From Phoronis australis (Eukaryota; Phoronida; Phoronidae), in contig NMRA01000335.1 in NCBI GenBank assembly GCA_002633005.1, positions 124,001-188,000 on the forward strand: 64,000 nt of DNA, given 5' to 3'. Under the pieces are notes generated by a model, which was not told the origin of the DNA, made no database searches, and saw nothing but the letters and a program-made list of their open reading frames with translations. A program made the translations under genes and the position numbers. Below are positions 37,601 to 44,306 of this stretch, piece by piece. Numbering within the stretch: position 1 is the stretch's first letter; every line of letters begins with the position of its first letter.

Positions 37601-39300
37601 ACTTTAAATTTTCTTCGAGTGGTGATTTGACGACAAAAATGTCAAAGAAGCCAAAATCACAAATTCAAAGACCTTATTTTGTGACGTAAAACGTTCAAGG
37701 CAGTCGACCTTCGAGTATCCGGGTTCTTGGCGGACGCTCCCGATGCATTTCCGGAAGTCCTGTTTTCGCGCGTCCACAAATGTTATTTGAGTGGCCTCCA
37801 CATAATTTAGCATCAGTTTTAATGTATTTAAACGCTGATTATGGAAAACAACGTTCTTTATAAGCTTGGTACCACAGGTTACTAGCTTCTAACTCTGGCC
37901 TACTGCGAAATCCAGCATTTACTGGTGGTGACTGATTTACCGCGACTAAAGGTGCGGTCAGACATAGAAAATGTCCGCCAAAAACCGAGTGTTCGTTGTG
38001 CTTAAACAAAGAGTAGCACATAATGTCAAGATCAAAGCGTAGGTGGATTAAGCTAGAAAGCTCTCAGATTGCCAAGTGCAACATTACAATGACCAGGGGA
38101 CTGTTTCAAGACAAATTATGGGCGACTTAAGTCAGATATTCGTGACACGTGACTATTGTAAAAAATAATTATCTAAGTCTCACTTAATTAAAAGCGTGTA
38201 CTCTGGCTGAGAATATACACATAACTGTTAATTATTGAGATAGTTTCTGTAAATTATTTCTAGCAGGAAATGATGTCATGTTTAATTAGCTAAACCTGTT
38301 TTCAGCAGTTGTACAGTGGGAATGTAACACCAAATTCCTTGAATTGAGTTTTAAGTCATATTTATTGAACAGGCCCCATTACGTATCCATCAAGAAGTCA
38401 AGAAAATATATATACCGTACGAAATGTCGATGCTACGCAATTTGCTCAACTTCCTTTTAGAAGCTGGAATGATATCATCCTTCGACGAACACCAGTTAGC
38501 ATCCAAGAATCCACAAAAACAACGGCGGGAGCTAGATAATCCGGCAAAACTGAAATGTACGGGTATAGTAAAGGTTGGCCAATTACATTACTTTAGATAG
38601 GTACGTGCACTTTGTCCGGTTAATACGAGCTTCCATACTTAGAGAATGTTTTTTGAGACCTTCCGTTTTTGCAATTGCTGTGCAAATAAATGATAATACA
38701 TTAAAACACATATACAAATATTTAGCCCAGAAAGTGAACCAATATATCTATCATAGGCTTAAACATGAAGTGCGTTTTACATCTAGAAACAGCTGCTTGT
38801 ACATCTTTTTTAGGTGTTCAGTTTCTATGCCAATAAAACACCGTTCCAAACACTTGCTTAGAGGAAACGTATTGGAAAATAGTTCCACACACGTGCATAT
38901 TCCAAGCGCTATGCACCGTAACAAAAGAAACTTAGGTTCCTATTGAAAATTTCGGAATTGACTACTAGAAAAGACCGCCTAAAATGTCAATCTTCAGGCT
39001 CTCTTAATACTGCAGGGATGCACAATCTCAACTGACATTGTATTCATTTATGTTTATCCATAGAAAAAATGAGTGAAAAACTAAAAATATTCGTCCCACA
39101 AACCTGAAATTAGGGTAGTGGCGAGACACACAGAGTGCCTCACATCCATCCAAGTTGATGTCTTCAGTAGAATACACCCCAGGTGAGTAGGTTCCATTAA
39201 GACACGTCGGTAAAGATACTGTAGGCAGATTAATATACATTGTCATGAGTAATACACAGTATAATGAAATCAAATACATGCGCTTCTGGAGACTGTTCAA
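1422..39300 (-). CDS. Polycystin-1/REJ-family receptor, N-terminal 2,024 residues (18 exons, 3' end outside window)
   Basis: Large cell-surface receptor of the polycystin-1/sea-urchin REJ type. Exons (high to low): 39300-39104, 38549-38416, 36967-36726, 34000-33838, 32754-32558, 31464-30891, 20165-19972, 19414-19309, 19102-18995, 17644-14732, 13637-13472, 12385-12287, 11909-11713, 11486-11289, 9671-9538, 7777-7609, 4407-4379, 1674-1422. All junctions are GT-AG and all phases match, giving 6,073 coding nt without a stop. Order: signal peptide (1-28), WSC (about 31-90), PKD-like/cysteine region (110-638), PKD repeats (639-1395), REJ (about 1398-1875), helical pre-GPS stretch (1875-2024). In known family members a GPS cleavage site, a PLAT domain and eleven membrane spans follow; these must lie left of the window. 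A WSC domain is seen where vertebrate PC1 also has LRRs; no LRR is visible here. Additional tiny exons cannot be excluded. Confidence 0.88.
1830..2475 (-). repeat. Dispersed 0.65-kb repeat, intact copy
   Basis: The minus strand is homologous throughout to plus-strand 42285-42536 followed by 43876-44306. Shared blocks include GTGTATTTTAAACGGG, GGTGACTTTGGCAAAGAATT, CTCGAGCAAACCGC and GGTATGTGTTAATTATAACT. No protein similarity is seen. It lies in receptor intron 17. Confidence 0.75.
3558..3713. repeat. Foldback MITE-like element containing an ambiguous base
   Basis: Inverted repeats of about 50 nt (GGGCCGTTG...AGTGTCGCCG and complement) surround repeated TTACGCTCGTA units. One N at 3662 sits in the palindromic centre, probably a sequencing or assembly failure in the hairpin. 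Confidence 0.65.
4379..4407 (-). CDS. Receptor exon 17: 29-nt microexon
   Basis: Flanked by a strong acceptor (TTTTCCTCTTCCTAG) and a near-consensus donor (CAG|GTAAGC). Its 29 nt are two bases plus nine codons, exactly what is needed to move from phase 1 of exon 16 to phase 0 of exon 18. It adds VVSPRVVALQ. Without it exons 16 and 18 cannot be joined in frame. Confidence 0.75.
4452..4519 (-). repeat. GGGCGGCGC-bounded short element, copy A
   Basis: About 68 nt bounded by CATAGGCGGCGCC and GTGCGCCGCCCATG with an internal GGGGGCTATAGCTCCC. Same family as the two copies at 35669-35831. Confidence 0.65.
4885..5459 (-). mobile_element. LINE (non-LTR retrotransposon) reverse-transcriptase remnant
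   Basis: Minus-strand translation gives NDKLSESQGGFRKVYSTIDQ, then after a frameshift NCAFVDSSKAFDRI, the RT fingers and palm motifs of CR1/L2-like LINEs. Further on come AEIWGFKQYEQLENVYIKE and YWFKIQGMP, which fit the C-terminal region of such ORFs. Several stops and shifts make it dead. It lies in receptor intron 16. Confidence 0.65.
5864..7010. mobile_element. Hairpin-shaped THAP/P-element-type transposon remnant
   Basis: Two inverted arms of about 180-240 nt (5864 to about 6105, and about 6770 to 7010) match closely, for example TCAGTCATTGTTCTACCTCG at 5976 and its complement near 6880. Each arm contains the same gene start: on the plus strand at 6044 an ATG opens MPRRCCVPECTHYRLTRDVG then TLRRFPEED, a zinc-binding THAP-domain N-terminus (CxxxxC...F-P) that stops after 41 codons. 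The right arm carries a shorter divergent copy facing inwards (MPSCCCVLGCTHYRL). THAP domains are the DNA-binding end of P-element-type transposases. The element has no transposase core, so it is non-autonomous and arose by inverted duplication of a 5' end. It lies in receptor intron 16. Confidence 0.72.
7282..7563 (+). pseudogene. Degenerate THAP-like fragment
   Basis: The plus-strand reading KRCVFGGCTYNN then GFKFPKNVKLHRN has the CxxxC and F-x-F-P spacing of a THAP domain. An in-frame TAG interrupts it after about 47 codons, then the frame continues. It is 0.27 kb right of the THAP hairpin element. It could be an independent insertion or the displaced end of the same element. Confidence 0.35.
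7609..7777 (-). CDS. Receptor exon 16: post-REJ helical region
   Basis: Residues 1875-1930. No ATG lies in the frame, so it is missed by simple ORF searches. It encodes VTGDADVSKIAG, then ALDVVFGLVSYIDNNINKSV, consistent with the helical region between REJ and GPS. The acceptor is TTCTTTTGTAG and the donor AAAG|GTATAT (phase 1). Confidence 0.78.
8851..8940 (+). repeat. tRNA-like sequence / SINE head
   Basis: An A-box-like TAGTTCAGTGGCTAAGG is followed about 40 nt later by a B-box TGTTCGAATCC, as in a tRNA promoter. No clean cloverleaf was derived, so a tRNA-derived SINE is more likely than a working tRNA gene. Confidence 0.45.
9393..9475 (+). repeat. Dispersed repeat with two 12-bp tandem units
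   Basis: Same family as 230-320, with GCACGTGACTTTGACTAG, two TAGGTCCTAGCG units (9432-9455) and CTGAACGCACGCCTGG. The unit number differs between copies. Confidence 0.75.
9538..9671 (-). CDS. Receptor exon 15: end of REJ module
   Basis: Residues 1830-1874. FILPPGIPG then LLVKLTIKDSMSAST matches the REJ segment L-P-P-G...V-x-V-x-D-x-x-G-A. It ends in phase 0 at AAG|GTACGT. Confidence 0.88.
9672..11288 (-). other. Receptor intron 14
   Basis: 1.6 kb with no recognised repeat, domain or RNA gene. Confidence 0.6.
11289..11486 (-). CDS. Receptor exon 14: REJ module core
   Basis: Residues 1764-1829. ELNGPPVNGSCRLNLDEGVA matches the conserved REJ signature N-x-P-P-x-x-G-x-C...P/L-x-x-G-x-A, followed by T-x-F-x-x-x-C and a PIVYALEY strand. 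The donor is TACG|GTAATG. Confidence 0.9.
11487..11712 (-). other. Receptor intron 13 with cryptic open segment
   Basis: A 226-nt intron between REJ exons. After an ATAG the minus strand is open for about 50 codons (SCTFPRVTVNIDFTTLLPFS...). It cannot be joined in frame to both neighbours, whereas skipping it gives a standard REJ sequence, so it is called intronic. Confidence 0.6.
11713..11909 (-). CDS. Receptor exon 13: REJ module, part 4
   Basis: Residues 1698-1763, ending YALVLRAYFPVSDDSFG, the REJ pattern of a long strand (Y-x-L-x-L-x-A) before the NxPPxxG segment. The donor TTTG|GTATAT (phase 1) joins in frame to the acceptor at 11487, skipping a short open region that would otherwise break the frame. 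Confidence 0.8.
12092..12160 (+). repeat. Imperfect hexanucleotide repeat (TTACCR)n
   Basis: Repeated ACCTTTACCGTTACCATTAC-type units in receptor intron 12 (11910-12286), the only notable content of that intron. Confidence 0.7.
12287..12385 (-). CDS. Receptor exon 12: REJ module, part 3
   Basis: Residues 1665-1697, starting ECVKNCQHQVDKGKPFSVSS: two REJ cysteines followed by a short strand. It enters and leaves in phase 2. Confidence 0.82.
12386..13471 (-). other. Receptor intron 11
   Basis: 1.1 kb, AT-rich; nothing recognised. Confidence 0.6.
13472..13637 (-). CDS. Receptor exon 11: REJ module, part 2
   Basis: Residues 1610-1664. TSLDWEIHVRSGNKTC gives the REJ-type closing strand and cysteine, then KPPVIILE. 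The donor is CTCGA|GTAAGA (phase 2); the in-frame TAA just after it is intronic. Confidence 0.85.
13638..14731 (-). other. Receptor intron 10
   Basis: 1.1 kb; nothing recognised. Open frames on the plus strand near 13955-14248 look like chance. Confidence 0.6.
14732..17644 (-). CDS. Receptor exon 10: giant exon, PKD-repeat array and first part of REJ
   Basis: One uninterrupted 2,913-nt exon encodes residues 639-1609. It holds roughly eight or nine PKD repeats; the clearest has WKFGDG followed by HTYSNPGRLNVRVSVSN, matching the family core W-x-F-G-D-G...H-x-Y...G-x-x-x-V-x-V-x-N. Other repeats end GVYHVKVNATN, GEYNISLTVSN and GIFYVQLTVSN. The array is dense in N-x-S/T glycosylation sites. From about residue 1398 (TCQWPDINMEMNSC) the sequence changes to the cysteine-containing start of a REJ module. 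In vertebrate PKD1 most PKD repeats are also in one very large exon (exon 15). Smaller open frames on the opposite strand here are shadows. Confidence 0.95.
17645..18994 (-). other. Receptor intron 9
   Basis: 1.35 kb; nothing recognised. Confidence 0.6.
18995..19102 (-). CDS. Receptor exon 9: PKD repeat core
   Basis: Residues 603-638. VNFTFLTGDGSSFVIEFNQT is a PKD core with an aspartate-glycine turn. The acceptor is TCTTATCTAG, the donor CAGG|GTAGGT, and the exon is in phase at both ends. Confidence 0.85.
19309..19414 (-). CDS. Receptor exon 8: PKD linker
   Basis: Residues 568-602. It carries RRVEVEDPIQGLDIELGEPV, the classic inter-repeat linker V-x-V-x-x-P-I-x-G-L of polycystin PKD arrays. 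It ends in phase 1 at CAAG|GTATGT. Confidence 0.88.
19972..20165 (-). CDS. Receptor exon 7: PKD repeat
   Basis: Residues 503-567. The segment with NFTVVFPRNGLFTLKVQASG is a typical PKD strand-turn-strand. The two leading bases complete the codon left open by exon 6 across the long intron. The donor is GAG|GTAAGT, phase 0. Confidence 0.85.
22000..22220 (+). repeat. Degenerate tandem repeat, about 86-bp unit, 2.5 copies
   Basis: GACTGACAGTCTATACA (22000), GACTGGCAGTCTATACA (22086) and GACATGCTGGTAGTCAATACA (22172) begin successive units that also share GTTAGTSCTA-like and TTGATACTCT segments. Confidence 0.6.
22200..24720 (+). other. Cluster of unexplained plus-strand exon-like open segments
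   Basis: Four open stretches with protein-like composition lie in order: 22275-22373 (MTDKHEWTAPLTTAS then LYSRELLEGADEDK), 22590-22747 (NFQPADSYVLWQAFCYSQGL, bordered by TTGTAG and AAG|GTAATT), 22889-23068 (KPCHVMLCPQGYISAAYDKK, ending in TGA) and 24521-24720 (FNKKSRRWLSILVKASKSYD, ending in TAG). They could not be joined into one frame. They may be remnants of a gene or transposon inserted into receptor intron 6. The family is not recognised. Confidence 0.3.
23208..23364. repeat. Foldback MITE-like element
   Basis: AGAACAGTGCTGTAGTGG at the left pairs with CCACTTCAGCACTGCTCAAG at the right, with further inverted similarity inside (CACCTTTTGGCA and GGCTTTTGGCACC). Confidence 0.5.
26371..26433 (-). 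CDS. Nested gene exon 4 (stop codon)
   Basis: DFQVFCLEKVYLPSTSCNEM then TGA, after the acceptor GCTTTCAG. This frame is the one in phase with exon 3. Confidence 0.5.
   Translation of the reverse strand, partial: DFQVFCLEKVYLPSTSCNEM
26371..28206 (-). CDS. Small unrecognised four-exon gene nested in receptor intron 6 (120 residues)
   Basis: Exons 28206-28185, 27028-26955, 26815-26612 and 26433-26371 have GT-AG borders and compatible phases (1, 0, 0). They join to 363 nt: start ATG, 120 residues, TGA. The protein begins MSSTSGRGVKKCQPEIKVCC, has six cysteines in its first half and last exon, a central charged stretch (TATQFKSLFEEKQIFGQELK) and ends CLEKVYLPSTSCNEM. No signal peptide or membrane segment is seen, and I do not recognise the family. 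It is read from the same strand as the receptor gene and lies wholly within its 10.7-kb intron. The promoter motif just upstream supports independent transcription. In the last exon a second frame is also open (FPSVLPGEGVLAFDKLQRNV), so an alternative donor could give a different C-terminus. Confidence 0.6.
26612..26815 (-). CDS. Nested gene exon 3
   Basis: 68 codons starting VIHINVTRTSKDSYSYFSFE. The acceptor is TTTTTAAG and the donor TTG|GTGAGT, phase 0. Confidence 0.58.
26955..27028 (-). CDS. Nested gene exon 2
   Basis: Two bases complete Gly, then VKKCQPEIKVCCGMQSANCI followed by SLLP. The acceptor is CCGTGTCACAG and the donor CCT|GTAAGT, phase 0. Confidence 0.58.
27357..27703. repeat. 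Short element bounded by GGYGGAT inverted ends and G/C homopolymers
   Basis: It starts GGTGGATTTAGGGGGGGAC with a run of C near 27395 and ends CCCCCCCCCTTATGG...GATCCGCC. Related GGCGGAT plus C-run tracts occur at 19600-19668 and 47931-48015. Confidence 0.4.
28185..28206 (-). CDS. Nested gene exon 1 (start codon)
   Basis: ATG followed by SSTSGR; the donor is CGAG|GTGAGT in phase 1. The 22-nt coding exon sits about 20 nt downstream of a ZNF143-like site. Confidence 0.55.
28229..28247 (-). promoter_or_regulatory. ZNF143/Staf-like binding site upstream of nested gene
   Basis: The minus strand reads ATTACCCATAATGCACACG, fitting the known CCCANMATGCA core of the ZNF143/Staf site. It sits 23 nt upstream of the nested gene ATG, the usual place for this promoter-proximal factor. 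Confidence 0.5.
28540..29290 (+). repeat. Degenerate array with TGCCAAATTTCA / GGAGATACAGCC motifs
   Basis: TTGCCAAATGTCACA (28602), TGCCAAATTTCATG (28829) and TGCCAAATTTCACAA (28972) recur with TTTAGGAGATACAGCCG (28635) and TTTCGGAGATACAGCC (29245), suggesting decayed tandem units of roughly 110-140 nt. Related copies are at 49380-49560 and 51760-52160. Confidence 0.45.
30891..31464 (-). CDS. Receptor exon 6: cysteine-rich knot plus PKD-like repeat
   Basis: Residues 312-502. It opens with a compact cysteine cluster (CGPGTSYCYRSNEC then TTTPCD) and ends with a PKD-like closing strand (NELGLFPVYVNLTNVG) followed by the linker VEEPIANVTL. That V-E-x-P-I linker recurs between polycystin PKD repeats. 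The exon ends in phase 1 at GTTG|GTAAGG and is followed by the 10.7-kb intron. Confidence 0.85.
31465..33837 (-). other. Receptor introns 4 and 5 (around exon 5)
   Basis: Apart from exon 5 (32558-32754) this stretch has only an imperfect ATCATC/ACCACC tract at about 32900-33070. A GTCGCRRTGGTTC motif repeats near 32260-32325. Confidence 0.5.
32558..32754 (-). CDS. Receptor exon 5: PKD-like segment
   Basis: Residues 246-311. It contains YAGYISELTLKLNDNAGNKD, which resembles the last strands of a PKD repeat. The donor is AAG|GTGAGA and the exon ends in phase 0. Confidence 0.8.
33838..34000 (-). CDS. Receptor exon 4: ectodomain segment
   Basis: Residues 192-245. It begins directly after a TTTTAAG acceptor and ends in phase 1 at GGAG|GTAAGT. 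There is no strong motif; the following exon closes this module with an N-x-A-G-N turn. Confidence 0.78.
35669..35753 (+). repeat. GGGCGGCGC-bounded short element, copy B
   Basis: Starts CATGGGCGGCGCACCATAGG and ends CTGGCGCCCATGG, with CTTTAGCCCCCCACTTTTTT inside. Confidence 0.65.
35754..35831 (+). repeat. GGGCGGCGC-bounded short element, copy C
   Basis: Directly follows copy B: GATGGTGCACCACAGC to GCTGCGCCGCCCAT, with GGCTATAGCCCCCACTTTTT inside. Confidence 0.65.
36726..36967 (-). CDS. Receptor exon 3: PKD-like beta-sandwich segment
   Basis: Residues 111-191. The segment ending GGVGLHRIYVDAKDWMGNAV has the closing-strand pattern of a PKD/Ig-like repeat (G-x-H-x-I/V-x-V-x-A/D). It starts two bases into a codon and ends in phase 0 at CAG|GTGAGT. 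Confidence 0.8.
36968..38415 (-). other. Receptor intron 2
   Basis: 1.4 kb, nothing recognised. The 0.55-kb intron 1 (38550-39103) is likewise blank. Confidence 0.6.
38416..38549 (-). CDS. Receptor exon 2: second half of WSC domain
   Basis: The exon completes the WSC fold with FAGLSSSRRCFCG (residues 67-79) and a WC pair at 85-86, matching the CxCG signature of the domain. It enters in phase 2 and leaves in phase 1 at TACG|GTATAT. WSC domains are small extracellular, presumed carbohydrate-binding modules, and polycystin-1 has one. Confidence 0.8.
39104..39300 (-). CDS. Receptor exon 1: signal peptide and first half of WSC domain
   Basis: The first ATG in the open frame is at 39300-39298. 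Residues 8-24 are hydrophobic (MYLISLYCVLLMTMYI), as in a signal peptide; Met8 is an alternative start. WSC cysteines are C33, C53 and C57. The donor follows TTTCAG at 39104 (phase 2). Reading straight through a possible acceptor at 39219 stays in frame, so no upstream coding exon is needed, although a 5' UTR exon may exist. Confidence 0.75.
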
Positions 39301-42284
39301 AAGGTGATTGTCACCGTATCTGACGACGTTTTGATTAATGTGGAAAAATGTTCTGGACCTTCTCGGTTGGTTTTAATCAAAACGTAAAATGACAACTCTT
39401 CATACCGGAATTGAGAAGCTTTGTGGAAGACGCAAACGTTGCGATCTGCTGAATGGTGTAATGTACAGAGAGGCATGTGACGACTTGGTGAGTTAGGCTA
39501 AGCGAAATTCTATACATCACATCATGAACATGTGTATTGTGAATAGCATCGAGCGAGAAAGCCTGCCTACAAAGCCTTTTTGCGACTGAGAAACACGACG
39601 TTACATTCGTGAGATAAACACTTCGGACGTAACCTAACTACTCAGCGTAAAGCTACACCAGAACCAAACTCAAACGAACCCCAGTACTGACATCATGACA
39701 CGGGTGTTAGCAATGACCATTACTTTGAAATGCAAAATGTCAAAGAACGTTTTTAGTAACATATATGTTAACTAAAACACGAATACAATACGTACATGTG
39801 CAGCAGACCTGTTGCCCAAGTTGGATAACCTACAACAAAGCAATACAGTTGAAGTGAACACAAATGCGAAAATAAGAACATTTAATAACTTATGAGACAT
39901 TGGGAATTTCACTCACAGAAGCAACGCATACAACTTCGGCGATGCCATAAAGTGATGACACGGTTGTTCTGCGTTGTCATATGGGAAAATACGGAATAAA
40001 TATTCCCACATGTGAAAGAAGTATCGTTATTATACGATTTTGGCAAATTCTAAACCACTGGCAGGGGCCTGTTTCATGCAAGTGACTTAAAGACAGAAAT
40101 TTGGTTTTACGATCCCGCTTCAAAATTGCTGAGGAAAGACTTAGTAAAGTAATTATAAGCGTATAGCAGTCTAGAAATAATTTACAGAATTATCTTCATA
40201 ACCAACAGTTACGTGTGTGACCGCAGACTGTGAAATTTTGCACAAGTCACGTGATATTCAGTTATTTTTCTCATACTAGTTGTCTGGAGTGTAAGACCAA
40301 TCTTCACTTTTCTCGAAAGCCATCACGAGCCAATCAATCCCAACACTAGACTCTATTATTTATGCATTTTCAGTTTTTGCGAGGAACGCTTCATTTGTGT
40401 TGTTGAATTTTGCACACAACATTTAAGATAAACGAAACACCCTTAGTTTATACCCGCCAGCGGTAAACAACAATACAAAATTCTTGAAGCAAGTTATCGA
40501 AAATTTATCTTAAAGTCTGACTTCGATTCTGTTAGGCATATGATTGCCCGACGTTTGAATATTCATTCTCGTATTGTATGTATCATGACTCATACAATAA
40601 CCTACAGCTCAATAACACCACGAAAGTTGTACAGCAGATACGCATCATATAATAATGTGAATAATATCGAGCTTCATCGAAACTTAACACATGTTTTCGG
40701 TGACCTTTATACAACTTACTGTTGACGAAACACTAGACATTACCATCACTCAAATACTTACATGTATCCAAAACACCAGGCCGAATAAAGCGTTCATCTC
40801 ACCTACGAAGATGTCTTTAACATTTGTGCGATGAGACGATTACAGTTAACTGGACCCTCCTGAAACTAAGCGAAACTCATCTGAACTTTTCCGTAATTCT
40901 TCACCATAAATTATCAAAACGAAATGAAAATATCCAACGAAACAAAAAAAACACTTCGCACGCGCAAATGTTATAATAACAATGAAACTATAGCAACAAA
41001 ACATCGAGTAGCATTTAACATTTTGCTGGGCACACGTGGCGTATGTAATGTTACAGTCAAGAAGGTACCACCGCATCAATAAAATATCAAGGAAATATAT
41101 GTAGTTTGCCAGGGGAATTTGAGTGAGACGGCAATACGCTCTCTGGGTTCAATTCAGCGCGACTGTTGATATTTTGAAAACAATATAATTCAATGTTTGA
41201 AAATAAAAACCCTCCACCATACAGTAAGAAAGAATGTCCTTATGTGCGTGTATTGGGGTCCACGTTCCTATATTCAAAATTGTGAAGCAACGTAAGAATG
41301 GAATAGTTCATAAAACAAATGCTCAATTCTGCCTACAGTAGAGCTAGAAAATTAGACTAACGTGTTCACTCCAGGTTACTTCGTTGAGACTCACACCTAG
41401 GGTCAAAACGTGTACTGTTTGCCTGGGAATGTGTGAGGGCAAATCGTAAAATGTAAGTCTGAGCTAAATTTTAATGTGTCAGTGTGCTGTATGAGTTTAC
41501 ATCGATTGTACAATGAGCTGGGATCAGTGTGTAACGCCACTAATTCGAGGGTTGAAGGCGAGCGCGGTAACTGAACATTTGATTAAGAAATGCAACCAGT
41601 TTTGAATAACAAGACGTGAAAGTTTTCTTACATTCGATCTTTGACTCGGTAACGCGTTTGGTTAGATTGACTGCGTCCCGGTCAATACAACGCCCTTTCC
41701 ATTTTGAAAACGCGGCTATTTTTTGCGTTTTTAACAAAGTCTACGTCCACACTTCTTTTTTGTTTGCGTTAGGCTGAATCGCAACTATGGGGCCAGATAT
41801 GAATCAGTCGCCGGGCTTGATCAGCCCCCAGCCAATGTTCTGCGTTTTTCATGCACCAAGCAAGACTATACAGTTCCGCCACGTTCTTGAAATCGCGAAT
41901 GCAGTGCTCAGCTGGAACGAGTCCCATCAAATTCCGAACAAGCGCACGATCCTAAAAAAGCGCCCGGCTTGAGAACGTTTTATCGAAAATCCACGGCACA
42001 TGCAGCGCTGTTGCGATCTTGACGTTCCCATAATCCTGCGCTAGCCGAGGTCAGCCGACATGCCAATAGTCCTTTTGCGAGTAACACTATGAATAACGCG
42101 AGATTCTGTGAGACTTAACTGTGATGTCACCGGAAGAAGGGCAAAAGCTTTTTGTTTGGCCATTTGCCCGATACGTTAGCAGAGTGTATTTTTTTCAGTT
42201 TACTTCGAGTTTTAAATCTTCTATTGTGAACAAACAAACATTGCTGTTATGGGTAATCTAATTCAGATTCGCGCTACAACACGT

Positions 42285-42536
42285 CCCATCGCGTTCTGTA
42301 CTAATTTCATCCCGTGTATTTTAAACGGGTGGTAGGCGAAATCCACTCACTGATTGAGAATTTTCACCTCGTCAAATACATTCTAGACTTAAAACTATCT
42401 CTTAAAATGCGCTTACTTTCTTCAATGAAGCATAGCTATGAGAACTGAGGTGACTTTGGCAAAGAATTCGAATTCCACTTTTTGGTTCTCGTTAACTTTG
42501 TCACCGCGCGCGCTATAACCACAATGTATAGTCCGA
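42285..42536 (+). repeat. Dispersed 0.65-kb repeat, second copy, first part
   Basis: Matches the reverse complement of about 2235-2475. The copy breaks off at ACCACAATGTA and resumes at 43876. Confidence 0.7.
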
Positions 42537-43875
42537 TTACCTCTCGTCGTCAGTCTCCAAAGGTCGTCCGCCATCTTGTTTCGCGTGCAGCGCTGCCACG
42601 CGGGACTTAGCGTTCCAATGTGGAACGCTCGTCTGCACGTTAGGTACTAACATCTCGGGAGAAACACGCGTGGAAGAACTGATACTAAATTAATGCATTT
42701 ACCGACTGTTTTTTGAGACCACTTAAAAACTTGTTGATTTTACTAATGCACTTTTTTGTTCATTTTCAGAAGATATTTTCGAAATTAAATTTTCTTCAGA
42801 CGGAACAAAAAGCAACCCAGGGATTGTTTATGCAATGTATCTATTTGTCCCAGGCACTAACCGACATCTGTTAGGCCAAAGGAAAAACGCAGCAGACAAA
42901 TGGAACACGCTGGGTGCTTAACAGTTTCGGCCCACGCCTTGGTCATCAAAATATTGTTCACTTGTTTTTTTATTGCAAAACACAGTACTGAACTCAACAT
43001 TTATGTTGAAAATTTTGGTTAAAGCATTTTGAATTTATTTGAAGAAAATTAAAATACTTGAATTGCTAGAGAATGGCCACCAATAAAGTAAAACATTGAC
43101 TTTATTTCACTATATTGCATTTGTTACATACAACACAGCATGACATAATCAAAAATAAAAGAAGAGATTGAGCAATAAAATTCAAATGCAACTTGGGTAT
43201 TTATTTATTTATTTATGAATGCAGAAGCCTGTTAAAGATGAGAAAAAATCAAACAATACAATTATGGGTAATTTATTAGAACAATTGTATCGAGGTTCAA
43301 TGATCAACTTCAGCCGACCAAGTCTCAAAGGCTTACAGTCCTGTTTTGGCTGACAAGGTGTTAACAGAGAATGAAGAGAAACTGAAAAGAAAAAGAAGGA
43401 CAGCAGAGATAAGTGATGTTAAGAACAACAAGAGCAAAAAGTCAAATAAAGAGGTCACAAATACAAAATAAGTAAGGTCTGCCTGGAATAAAACAATTGT
43501 GATTTATTTTCCAGAACTGAAATTCTAAATCAATTTTAATCGATTTAAAAATCGATATCATACCAGTAAAACAGTTTGTGGTTGAAGTAGAGTTGCTGTA
43601 AACCACTTTCCACTATTTTCTTGGCCTTTTTCTGTGTGGTTTTCTGTCCTTTCAAAAGGCGGCAGCACATGACGACCATAGGTGTCATTATAAAATGGCT
43701 GCCGAAAACCAATGCACAGTTGAACAACTCGGCTTAAGTAAAAGAAAACGTTTGAATCAACGAATACTATATATTTGTGAGAGTTAAATCAAGTCCTATT
43801 CAGATCATAACTTTGAAGTGGAATAATTGGGTGAGTAAGACAACAAGCCGGTTTTATGCTTAGGCGGACGACTAT
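42537..43875. mobile_element. 1.34-kb insertion splitting a repeat copy
   Basis: Absent from the intact copy at 1830-2475. A short GTA/TGTA at both borders could be a target duplication. No terminal repeats or coding domain are recognised inside; the interior is AT-rich. Confidence 0.4.
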
Positions 43876-44306
43876 AGGGTTTCGGAGTGTATTTCAACTG
43901 AGTCAGGTGAATATGAGGCAAAGGCTAGCGCGAGACTTAGCAAAGCGCGTGACCTGGCACGCGACACTTGAAAATAGCATGGAAAGGTATCAAGTGAAAT
44001 TTGTAAGATTTGTGTCCCTTGGACTTCTTGTTCGTCAATAGTCGTGATTTCACCTAACTTCCTCAAAATGGCGCACTGAGAGAGAAACTCGAGCAAACCG
44101 CAAGATTTTCAACTATATGTTCAAGTTATTTGCTGACTTAATTGTATCCAGAGTCATGGTATGTGTTAATTATAACTCCATATGCATATATGCATGTTTT
44201 GTTTGGTTTTATTTGCTGTATTTTAAAATGAGTAACTTTCTATGGGGATATACCTATATACTGTCGCCCCTGTAGGCTATACCTGCGGCAGTCAGGCCTA
44301 GTCGAC
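43876..44306 (+). repeat. Dispersed 0.65-kb repeat, second copy, second part
   Basis: Continues the copy begun at 42285, matching the reverse complement of 1830-2225, from GTATTTCAACTGAGTCA to CCTGCGGCA. Confidence 0.72.

Noticed and set aside
38575-38946. 123-codon plus-strand open frame
   Set aside because: It lies in receptor intron 1 and has no domain, no coding-like composition and no splice context.
39219-39240. Splice acceptor (CTGCCTACAG) just before the WSC part of exon 1
   Set aside because: It would need an upstream exon that I cannot find, while the open frame continues upstream into a good signal peptide and ATG. Kept only as an alternative.
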